Part shown: one piece after another, positions 1 through 8,300 of the stretch
Layout of the letters: each line of letters begins with the position of its first letter
Numbering within the stretch: the first letter of the stretch is position 1
From: Terrimesophilobacter sp044464485
GTDB lineage: Bacteria; Actinomycetota; Actinomycetes; Actinomycetales; Microbacteriaceae
Assembly (NCBI GenBank): GCA_044464485.1
Contig: JBIQLG010000011.1
Location: 1 to 64,000 of the forward strand
Direction: 5' to 3'
DNA length: 64,000 nucleotides
Made by a program: the position numbers and the translations under genes
Notes under the pieces: generated by a model
Databases searched by the model: none
The model's input: only the letters and a program-made list of their open reading frames with translations
What the model was told of the DNA's origin: nothing

Positions 1-935
1 CCATGGACCTCTACGACCAGGCGGTCGCGAACACGTGGTTCCCGAACGAGATCCAACTCGACCAGGACATCGCCGATTTCAAGAAGATGACGGATGAGGA
101 ACGCCACGCGATCACCTTCCTCATGAGTTACTTCAACCCGAATGAGCTGCTCGTCAACAAGGCGCTCGCGTTCGGCGTCTACCCGTACATCAACGCCGCC
201 GAGTGCCACCTCTACCTCGCCAAGCAGATGTGGGAAGAGGCCAACCACTGCATGAGCTTCGAGTACGTGCTCGAGACCTTCCCGATCGACCGCGAGGCCG
301 CCTACAACTCGCACGTCGAGGTGCCGTCGATGGCGCGCAAGGAGGAGTTCCAGGTCAGGTTCATCAAGCGGATGACCGAGGAGACCCTCGACATCACGAC
401 GACGGAGGGCAAGCAGGACTTCGTGCGCAACCTCGTCGCGTACAACATCATCCTCGAGGGGATCTGGTTCTACTCGGGCTTCATGGTCGCGCTGAGCTTC
501 CGGCAGCGGAACCTCCTGCGCAACTTCGGCTCGCTCATGGACTGGGTCATCCGCGACGAGTCGCTGCACCTCAAGTTCGGCATCAACCTCATCCTCACGG
601 TGCTCGAGGAGAACCCCGAGCTTCAGACTCCCGAGTTCGCGGCCGAGATCAAGCAGATGATCCTGGATGCCGTGGAGATGGAGGAGGAGTACAACCGCGA
701 CCTGCTCCCCGGCGGCATCCTCGGCCTCAACGCGACCTACATCAACCAGTACGTCAAGTACCTCGCCGACCGCCGCCTCGAAGAGCTCGGCTTCGACCCC
801 GAGTACAAGGTCTCGAACCCGGCCAAGTGGATGGCGACGGCCAACGACACCTACGAGCTGGTTAACTTCTTCGAATCCACGAACACCTCCTACGAGGCGA
901 ACGCGAAGGCGGTCACGGGTTCAAAACCGAAATAG
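1..935 (+). CDS. nrdB: Ribonucleotide reductase R2 (beta) subunit, class Ic-like, 5' end outside window
   Basis: Radical-generating small subunit of class I ribonucleotide reductase, which with the alpha subunit makes dNTPs from NDPs. The reading frame is open at the left edge. Numbering from the Met codon at position 3, the metal ligands are Glu48, Glu79, His82, Glu152, Glu186 and His189. Recalled Chlamydia trachomatis R2 aligns without gaps at an offset of 41, so this Met is internal and roughly 40 residues are missing. The residue four after His82, where the radical Tyr sits in class Ia, is Phe86, and the first ligand is Glu rather than Asp. Both mark class Ic (Mn/Fe) enzymes. The tail contains the usual Tyr in SYEANA. 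The alpha subunit is not in the window and is presumably upstream. Confidence 0.93.
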   Translation, partial: MDLYDQAVANTWFPNEIQLDQDIADFKKMTDEERHAITFLMSYFNPNELLVNKALAFGVYPYINAAECHLYLAKQMWEEANHCMSFEYVLETFPIDREAAYNSHVEVPSMARKEEFQVRFIKRMTEETLDITTTEGKQDFVRNLVAYNIILEGIWFYSGFMVALSFRQRNLLRNFGSLMDWVIRDESLHLKFGINLILTVLEENPELQTPEFAAEIKQMILDAVEMEEEYNRDLLPGGILGLNATYINQYVKYLADRRLEELGFDPEYKVSNPAKWMATANDTYELVNFFESTNTSYEANAKAVTGSKPK

Positions 936-1117
936 AACGCTAGTTTTCATCAAAAACAGAGCATTTCGTCAGCGGACTGTGACCATCGCAACGAAATCTT
1001 GTTCTTCGGCAGGAGTAGGCTGCGAAGACCGAGGTGTCGGTGGCCCGCGCCCATTCAGGGAACCGTTGTTGCCGCACTGACCGCACCATTTTGACCAGCA
1101 GAAGAAAAGGAAACGCA

Positions 1118-2011
1118 ATGCGCACCAAGTACGCGCTGCCGGCCATCATCGCCGCCGCAGCTCTCATGCTCACGGGCTGTGTGGACAACAGCACTCCCTC
1201 CACCCCGGGTGGCGGCGGAGACACACCCGCCGTGGGTGCAGACTCTGCCGCCGTCGCTTTGCTTCCGGATGACATTAAGAAGTCCGGCAAGCTCGTCATC
1301 GGCATCGACCCCACCTACGCTCCCAACGAGTACAAGGATGACGCCGGAAACCCGATCGGTTGGGATGTCGACCTTGCGACCGCAATGGCGGAGAAGCTCG
1401 GCCTGAAGGCTGACTACCAGATCTCGAGCTTCGACAAGATCATCCCGAGCATCACGGGCGGCACCTACGACATCGGAGTCTCCTCGTTCACCGACAACGC
1501 CGAGCGCGAGAAGCAGGTTGATTTCGTCAACTACTACAACGCGGGCATCCAGTGGGCGCAGCCGATCGGCAAGAGCGTCGACCCGGACAACGCGTGCGGA
1601 CTGACGGTTGCCGTGCAGGCGACCACCGTGGAAGAAACGGACGAGCTTCCGGCGAAGTCCAAGGCATGCACGGATGCCGGTAAGGCCGAAATCACCATCC
1701 TCAAGTTCGACAAGCAGGATGAGGCAACCAACGCCCTCGTTCTCGGTCGTGCCGACGCGATGAGCGCCGACTCGCCGATCACCCAGTACGCCGTGTCGCA
1801 GCAGAAGGACAAGATCGAGTTGGCCGGTGACCCGTTTGATGTCGCCCCCTACGGTATTGCCGTGGACAAGGGCTCCAAGCTTGCACAGGCCATCCAGGCG
1901 GCACTGCAGTCGATGATGGATGACGGCAGCTACAAGAAGATCCTCGACAAGTGGGGCGTCTACAGCGGAGCGGTCGACAAGATCACCATCAACGCGGCCA
2001 CCGCCGGCTAG
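1118..2011 (+). CDS. Polar amino acid ABC transporter substrate-binding lipoprotein
   Basis: Extracellular solute receptor of the SBP_bac_3 family that delivers an amino acid or similar polar solute to the adjacent permease. The chosen ATG follows AGAAAAGG at good spacing and gives a lipoprotein signal: a basic N-terminus, a hydrophobic core and lipobox LTGC with lipid-bearing Cys21. An upstream in-frame ATG at 1034 would add 28 residues of non-signal sequence and is rejected. The mature protein shows the family pattern KLVIGIDPTYAPNEY, then GWDVDLATAMAEKLG, with a C-terminal DDGSYKKILDKWG. It is 297 aa, normal length. The permease starts 4 nt after its stop and the ATPase follows, so this is a three-gene import operon. 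The substrate cannot be read from sequence. Confidence 0.92.
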   Translation: MRTKYALPAIIAAAALMLTGCVDNSTPSTPGGGGDTPAVGADSAAVALLPDDIKKSGKLVIGIDPTYAPNEYKDDAGNPIGWDVDLATAMAEKLGLKADYQISSFDKIIPSITGGTYDIGVSSFTDNAEREKQVDFVNYYNAGIQWAQPIGKSVDPDNACGLTVAVQATTVEETDELPAKSKACTDAGKAEITILKFDKQDEATNALVLGRADAMSADSPITQYAVSQQKDKIELAGDPFDVAPYGIAVDKGSKLAQAIQAALQSMMDDGSYKKILDKWGVYSGAVDKITINAATAG

Positions 2012-2015
2012 GTAC

Positions 2016-3005
2016 ATGAGTTCGCCTGACTCGAACCGTACGGCGGCACGGGAGACTGTGCCGCCGTACGGTGGCGAACAGCCAGCACCCATCAAGGCGA
2101 TTCGCCTCAAGCATCCGTGGCGAATCATCCTCGCCATCATCCTCATCGCCGCGCTCGCGATCTTCGTCATCGACGCATCGCAGCGCGAAGCGTACGGCTG
2201 GGACAACTTCGCGAAATACATTTTCGACAAGCGGATCTCCCAGGCCGCGGGATACACCCTCCTGCTGACCATCTACTCGATGGTCATCGCCATCGTTTTG
2301 GGCATCGTTCTCGCAGTGATGCGGCTCTCCGACAACCCCGTCGTCAAGGGTGTCGCGTGGCTGTACCTCTGGATATTCCGTGGCACACCGATCTATGTGC
2401 AACTGGTGTTCTGGGGACTCTTCGCCACGATCTACAAGACAATCGACATCGGCGTCCCGTTCACGACGCCGTGGCTGCAATTCCCCACCAACTTCATCGA
2501 CGTGTTCTGGCTCGCCGTCATCGGCCTCTCCCTGAATGAAGCGGCCTACATGGCCGAGATCGTGCGCGCGGGCATTCTCTCCGTCGACAAGGGGCAGGAA
2601 GAAGCGGCCACCGCTCTCGGGATGTCGTGGATCCAGACCATGGGCCGCGTGATCATTCCGCAGGCCATGCGCATCATCATCCCGCCGACGGGCAATGAAG
2701 TGATCTCGATGCTCAAGACCACGTCCCTCGTGACCGCCGTGCCGTTCAGCTTCGACCTTTACGGGAGAGCGCGGGACATCTCTGTCGCGATATTCGACCC
2801 GATTCCACTTCTACTCGTCGCGTGCGCGTGGTACATCGCGTTCACCTCGGTGCTCATGGTGGGACAGTATTTCCTGGAGAAACGGTTCTCTCGTGGCGTC
2901 GGCCAGGCCCGCCCCGAAAAGAAGACGACCGTCGAAACGGGCGCGATCGATGTGGCCACGGGCGCCATCCGGGTAGACGCAAAGGGATCGGAGCACACCA
3001 AATGA
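2016..3005 (+). CDS. Amino acid ABC transporter permease (HisM/GlnP type)
   Basis: Inner-membrane subunit of the import system begun by the preceding binding protein. It is 329 aa from the ATG at 2016; upstream in-frame codons lie inside the binding-protein gene. A soluble N-terminal stretch of about 45 residues is followed by a first membrane helix (IILAIILIAALAIFV) and the conserved His/Glu/Gln permease core. That core includes FRGTPIYVQL and the cytoplasmic EAA loop (EAAYMAEIVRAGI, then GQEEAATALG) that docks on the ATPase. Only one permease gene is present, so the channel is probably a homodimer. The stop overlaps the ATPase start as ATGA, implying translational coupling. Confidence 0.93.
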   Translation: MSSPDSNRTAARETVPPYGGEQPAPIKAIRLKHPWRIILAIILIAALAIFVIDASQREAYGWDNFAKYIFDKRISQAAGYTLLLTIYSMVIAIVLGIVLAVMRLSDNPVVKGVAWLYLWIFRGTPIYVQLVFWGLFATIYKTIDIGVPFTTPWLQFPTNFIDVFWLAVIGLSLNEAAYMAEIVRAGILSVDKGQEEAATALGMSWIQTMGRVIIPQAMRIIIPPTGNEVISMLKTTSLVTAVPFSFDLYGRARDISVAIFDPIPLLLVACAWYIAFTSVLMVGQYFLEKRFSRGVGQARPEKKTTVETGAIDVATGAIRVDAKGSEHTK

Positions 3006-3799
3006 CCCCCTCGCAGACCGCGCAGGTGCGCGACGCTGATGTTCCCATGGTTCACGCGGACCGCGTGTCGAAGAGCTTCGGATCGAACGAGGTGTTGAAG
3101 AGCATCTCACTCACTGTTCCGCGCGGCGAAGTGCTGTGCCTCGTCGGGCCGAGCGGGTCGGGAAAATCGACATTCCTGCGCTGCATTAACCATCTCGAAG
3201 TGGTCAATGCGGGACGGCTCAGCGTCGACGGCGTGCTCGTCGGTTATGAGGAACGGGGCGAGAAGCTCTACGAGCTCCACCCACGAGAAGCTGCTCGTCA
3301 ACGCCGCGACATCGGCATGGTGTTCCAGCGCTTCAACCTGTTTCCGCACATGACCGCGATGGAGAACATCATCGAGGCGCCCATGCGCGTGAAGAAAATC
3401 AAGAAGACTGCGGCGGTCGAGCGCGCTCGCGAGCTTCTGGCCCGGGTCGGCCTCGCCGAAAAAGCGGATGCTTACCCCGCGCACCTTTCCGGCGGCCAGC
3501 AGCAGCGAGTGGCGATCGCCCGCGCGCTCGCCATGGATCCGAAGCTCATGCTCTTCGACGAGCCGACATCCGCTCTGGACCCGGAACTCGTGGGCGAGGT
3601 GCTCGATGTCATGAAGTCGCTCGCGGAATCGGGTATGACGATGATCGTCGTCACTCACGAGATGGGATTTGCGCGCGAGGTCGCGGATTCGCTCGTGTTC
3701 ATGGACGGTGGCGTCGTTGTGGAGTCGGGAGACCCTGCCGAAGTGCTGAGCAACCCGCAGCACAAGCGGACGCAGGCCTTCCTGTCGAAGGTTCTGTAG
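3002..3799 (+). CDS. Amino acid ABC transporter ATP-binding protein
   Basis: Cytoplasmic ATPase of the importer, 265 aa. Walker A GPSGSGKST is at about residues 49-57, the Q-loop Gln near 109, the signature LSGGQQQR at 162-169, Walker B LMLFDEPTSALD at about 182-193 and the switch His in VTHEMGFAREVAD. This is the GlnQ/HisP pattern. The start overlaps the permease stop by 4 nt. The gene is followed directly by a tandem array of palindromic elements, which may act as the 3' boundary of the operon. Confidence 0.94.
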   Translation: MTPSQTAQVRDADVPMVHADRVSKSFGSNEVLKSISLTVPRGEVLCLVGPSGSGKSTFLRCINHLEVVNAGRLSVDGVLVGYEERGEKLYELHPREAARQRRDIGMVFQRFNLFPHMTAMENIIEAPMRVKKIKKTAAVERARELLARVGLAEKADAYPAHLSGGQQQRVAIARALAMDPKLMLFDEPTSALDPELVGEVLDVMKSLAESGMTMIVVTHEMGFAREVADSLVFMDGGVVVESGDPAEVLSNPQHKRTQAFLSKVL

Positions 3800-3803
3800 A
3801 CCT

Positions 3804-3955
3804 CCCTGACGGACCGCGTGAGCAATCGTCTTGAAGGCGTGCCCTGAGGGATCGCGAAAGCGATCGTCTCGAAGGCGTGCCCTGAGGGATCGCGCAAGCG
3901 ATCGTCTCGAAGGCGTGCCCTGAGGGATCGCGCAAGCGATCGTCTCGAAGGGGGC
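3804..3955. repeat. Tandem array of four 38-bp palindromic elements
   Basis: Four head-to-tail copies start at 3804, 3842, 3880 and 3918, exactly 38 bp apart; the first is degenerate. Each copy reads CCCTGAGGGATCGC, a 4-nt loop, then GCGATCGTCTCGAAGG. The core GATCGC/GCGATC is a 6-bp perfect stem. The loops are GTGA (degenerate copy), GAAA, GCAA and GCAA, all matching the GNRA tetraloop pattern. Related copies occur inside hrpA, uup and prpD and after prs. No coding sequence is credible here. The rest of the gap (3956-4047) shows nothing recognisable. Confidence 0.9.
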
Positions 3956-4047
3956 GCCGCGATTGGCGGCGCGTTTGCCGGCTCCACCCGTAGACGCCCG
4001 CCACATCCGAGCCAGCAAACGCCCCGCCAAACGCCTCTGTTACCTGG

Positions 4048-5328
4048 CTACAAGTGTGCCCCGCACCGTCGCACCGCGAGGAGCGCGAGCGAGCGGGTGA
4101 CCGCGATCAGCTCGTCGAGGTTCACCTGCTCGCGCACCGCGTGGGCGAAACGCACGTCGCCCGGTCCGAAATGCAGGGTCGGGATGCCGCCGATTCCGGC
4201 GTACAAGCGCAAATCGCTGCCGTACGGTGCGGCCGCGCGCTCGGGCACGGCGCCGGTGAGGTCCGTGATCACCGCTGATACTTCGTCGATGAACTCGTGC
4301 TGCGCGTCGATGCTTCTGCTCGCGAATTGCCCGCCGGGCCAGGTGACACGCGCCGGATGATCGACCAGCCATGGGTCTCGCGCACACGCCGCGGCGACGC
4401 GTTCCTCGAAAACCGCGCGGGCATCCGCCGGATCTTCGCCGAGGAGAACGCCCATCCGACCTTCCGCGACGAGGCTTTCCGGCACGCTCGACGACCAGTT
4501 GCCGGAGTTCACCTTGCCGATCGAAATGCCGAAAGGCATCTCGTAGTTGCGGAACAGCGGATCGGGGTTCGCGTTGCGCTCTGCCTCCAGTTGCTTGATC
4601 GCCGCGTCGATGCCGAGGAACGAATCGAACGCGCTCACGCCGCTCAACCGGGTGCTGCCGTGCGCGGCCTTGCCGTCGACCTCGATACGGAATGTCAGAG
4701 CACCGGCGCACGCCGTCACGATGCGACCCGTCGTGGGTTCGGTGAGCACGGCCACCTCGCCGCGGTGGCCGCGCAGCATCGTGGCGAAGGCGCCGAGTCC
4801 GCCATCCTCCTCGCTCATGACGGAGTGCACGGCAAGCGGGCGCTCAAGTGTCACCCCAGCAGCGCGGAGTGCTTTCACGACGGCTAGGTTTGCGGCGACG
4901 CCGGCCTTCATGTCGCACGCGCCGCGTCCGTGAAGAACACGGCCGATGATGTCGCCGGCGAACGGGTCGCGGCCACCCCACTTTTCGAGTTCGCCTTCCG
5001 GCACGACATCGACATGACCCTGCAGCACGAGCGCGGGCGCACCCTCACCTTCAGTCACGGCAACGACGCCGTAGCCTTCGGTGCGCTCGGTTTCTTCGCC
5101 CGGATAGAGCGGATGCGACCGAAGCTCCTCCAGATCAAACTTCCAGCTATCGACCTCAAGGCCGAGCTCCTCGAGGGTACGAGCCTGCGAGCTTTGCAGG
5201 TCGGATTCTGCGTCCGTGCCGGTCGTGCTGGGCACGCGGATGAGCTCAACGAGGCTGTCAATGAGAACCTCCTCGTCGATAGCGTCGAGCACACGACGCT
5301 CCACTGGGGTGAGATCAGCTGTTGGCAT
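4048..5328 (-). CDS. M20-family metallopeptidase (ArgE/DapE-type deacylase)
   Basis: Zinc-dependent amidohydrolase that removes acyl groups from, or splits, small peptide-like substrates; cytoplasmic, 426 aa. Visible metal-site residues are His105 and Asp107 (GHVDVVPEG), Asp139 (GRGACDMKAG) and the pair Glu173-Glu174 (SEEDGG), in the normal M20 order. A dimerisation domain follows (HGSTRLSGVSAFD region). The C-terminus contains the usual final ligand region HFGPGD. The exact substrate (acetylornithine, succinyl-diaminopimelate or a dipeptide) is not deducible, and the neighbours give no hint. It is convergent with the amino acid importer. Confidence 0.88.
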   Translation of the reverse strand: MPTADLTPVERRVLDAIDEEVLIDSLVELIRVPSTTGTDAESDLQSSQARTLEELGLEVDSWKFDLEELRSHPLYPGEETERTEGYGVVAVTEGEGAPALVLQGHVDVVPEGELEKWGGRDPFAGDIIGRVLHGRGACDMKAGVAANLAVVKALRAAGVTLERPLAVHSVMSEEDGGLGAFATMLRGHRGEVAVLTEPTTGRIVTACAGALTFRIEVDGKAAHGSTRLSGVSAFDSFLGIDAAIKQLEAERNANPDPLFRNYEMPFGISIGKVNSGNWSSSVPESLVAEGRMGVLLGEDPADARAVFEERVAAACARDPWLVDHPARVTWPGGQFASRSIDAQHEFIDEVSAVITDLTGAVPERAAAPYGSDLRLYAGIGGIPTLHFGPGDVRFAHAVREQVNLDELIAVTRSLALLAVRRCGAHL

Positions 5329-5382
5329 ACGCTCACTTTATTGGTTGAGCGTGCGCCTCTAACGCTTTATTCGATCGGCGGT

Positions 5383-8300
5383 CTACTCGCCGGCGAGCAA
5401 CTTCGTGATGCGTTGCAGCGATGCGGGTTCCGCCGCGGGCAGGTGCTGGGCGAAGAGGGACAGGCGCAGTTCCTCCAGGAGCCAGCGGGCGTGGATGAGG
5501 TGGGGTGCGGCATCCGGATGCGGCGGGAGCTGGCCGCCTGCAGCACGGTAGCGTTCGGTGGCAGTCTGCACTTCCTGCATCCAGACGCGGTCGCGACCCA
5601 GGTTATCCGCCAGCTTGGAAATGCGGTGGGTGATGCCCCGCAGGTAGATGGGCAGCCTGCGCAACTGGGTTGTGCCGGTGCGCGCGACGAACCCCGGGAA
5701 GACCAGCGCGTCGAGTTGCTCCCTCGCATCGGCGAGGGGCGACAGCAAGGCCATACTCGAGTTGGCGGCGATCGCTTTCTCCGCGTCTCTCGCCGCGGCG
5801 AGCGTCGCGCTCACGACGCTCACGGTGGTGAAGAGAGCGTCGAGGATGCCCGCGGAGAACTCGTCGCGGAGCGCCTCAAAGTTCGCGCGCGTGCGCACGT
5901 CGCGGCCCGCGAGCACGTCATCCGCGCAGGCAAGCATGCAGTCCGCGAACAGGTCCGCGATGTTGCGGTACGGGCTCCTGGCGAGGGCGAGTTTCTCCGC
6001 GGTGGTGAGGTGTTCCTGCACGTAGCTCGTTGGCGCAGGGATCGCGAGGAGCAGCATCCGCACGACACCGCGGCGGTGTTCGCGCACCTGATCTGCTGGC
6101 GTCGCCATGAGCTTGATAGCCACGCTCGTGCCCTCGTCGACGAGGGCCGGGTAGGCGCGGATCGTGTTGCCGGCGGCCTTCGTGTCGAGCACGGCGGGGA
6201 GGGAGTCAAAATCCCACGCGGTCACGCCGGTGCGCTCGATTGCGTTCGGCGTGTGAACGTGCGCTTTCGCCACCGACTCGCGCGTGCGCGTTTTCAACTT
6301 GTGTTGCAGGCTGTCGAGGTCTTTGGATGCGGCGAGCTGGCGACCATGCTCTCCGATGACCGCGAACGTGATCTTCAGATGGTCGGGCACTCGGTCAAGA
6401 TCGAAGTCCGCCACGGAGACAGGGGTGTAGGTCTGGCGCTGGATTTCCCGCGCAAGATATTCCCGAAGCGACATTTCTTCGGAACCGTCCTCGGGGCTTC
6501 CCTCCATGAGGCGTCGGGCCCAGTCCGCGGCCGGGACGACGTTGCGGCGGATCGCTTTCGGCAGCGCCTTGATGAGCGCCGCGACGAGTTCCTGCCGCAC
6601 ACCCGGCACTTGCCAGTCGAACCCGGCCGGGCTGAGGCGGGGGAGGAGTGCGAGAGGCACCTCAACAGTGACGCCGTCATCGTCGGCGCCCGGCTCGAAC
6701 CGGTAGGTGAGGTTGAAACGTTGGTCGCCCTGAAACCAAAATTTCGGGTAACCCCCTTCGAGACGGCCCTCGGCCTCCTCAGGGTGCACGCTGTCGGCCA
6801 GCAAGTCCTCGCGTCGAAGACTGAGCAGGTCAGGATTCTCGACTCGAGCCTTCTTCCACCACGATTCGAACGCGCGCTGGTCGGTGACCTCAGCCGGCAA
6901 CATCCGGTCGTAAAACTCGAAGACTGCTTCATCGTCGAACAGGATGTCGCGGCGGCGGGTTCGCTCTTCGACTTCGGCGAGCTCGCGGCGAAGATCGCTG
7001 TTGGAACGAAGAAAAGCGGTGAGGCGTTTGTCGAGGCGGTCGACGTTCCAGTCGCCTTCGACGAGAGCGCTGCGGATGAACAGTTCGCGGGCGAGCGCGG
7101 CATCGATGCGGGCGAGCTGCACCCGGCGTCGCGCGACGATCGGCACGCCGTACAGGGTCACGCGCTCATAAGTGACGGCGGAGCCTTGCCTTTTTTCCCA
7201 GTGCGGTTCGCTGTAGTTGCGTTTGACCAGGTCTCCGGCGATCGGTTCCGCCCAGGAGAGGTCGATCGCGGCGTTCATGCGCGCGAACAGGCGGCTGGTT
7301 TCCACAAGTTCGGCGCTCATCAACTCTGGCGGCGGTTTCTTCGCGAGCGCCGATCCGGGAAAAATTGCGAACCGCACCTGGCGCGCGCCCAGGTAGTCGC
7401 CGCGTTGCTGCTTCTTCTTGTCGCCTTGTTGTTCGTCGCGGATGCCGATCTGGCTGAGCAGGCCGGCCAGGAGGGAGCGGTGGATGGCTGCGGCATCCGT
7501 GCCGGGCTGGCCGACGGTGAGGCCAAGTTGTTTGGCCATACGGGTGAGCTGCCGGTACACGTCTCCCCACTCGCGCACGCGCAAGTAGTTGAGGTATTCG
7601 GCTTTGCACTTGCGGCGGAATGCGCTGCCGGAGAGCTCTTTCTCCTGTTTCTTGAGGTAGTTCCAGAGGTTCAGAAGCGTGACGAAGTCGCTCGTCTTGT
7701 CGGTGAATCTCGCGTGTGCCTGATCGGCCTGCGGACGCTTTTCGAGGGGTCGTTCGCGCGGATCCTGGATGCTCAGGGCCGCAACGATCGCCATGACCTC
7801 GCGCGTGACGCCGTGCTTGCCCGACTCGATGACCATGCGGCCCAGCCGGGGATCGATGGGCAGCCCGGCAAGCTGCCGTCCGATTCTGGTGATCGCGCCT
7901 GCCGCGTCGATCGCCTTGAGCTCGCGCAGCAGGTCGAGGCCGTCCTTCACCCCGCGCGAGTCGGGAGGTTGCAGGAACGGGAATTCCGCAATGTCGCCGA
8001 GCCCGAGTGAAATCATCTGCAGGATGACGGCGGCCAGGTTGGTGCGCAGAATCTCCGGTTCCGTGAACTCCGGGCGGCTCTCGAAATCGTCTTCCGAGTA
8101 GAGGCGGATGGCGATGCCGTCACTAGTGCGCCCACTGCGGCCCGAACGTTGGTTGGCAGACGCCTGCGAGATGGGTTCGATCGGCAAACGCTGGATCTTG
8201 GAGCGCACGCTGTACCGGCTGATGCGCGCGGTTCCCGCGTCGATCACGTATTTGATGCCCGGGACGGTGAGGCTCGTTTCGGCGACGTTCGTCGCGAGCA

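Noticed and set aside
1034..1117. Upstream ATG start of the first binding protein
   Set aside because: It puts 28 polar residues before an intact lipoprotein signal; the ATG at 1118 has its own ribosome site.
3804..3955. Possible CRISPR array
   Set aside because: The copies are contiguous 38-bp tandem units with no unique spacers and no cas genes nearby.
4930..8010. 1026-codon open frame on the plus strand
   Set aside because: It lies antisense to hrpA and the M20 gene, has no recognisable domain and shows the Arg/Ala/Gly-biased composition of a GC-rich shadow frame.
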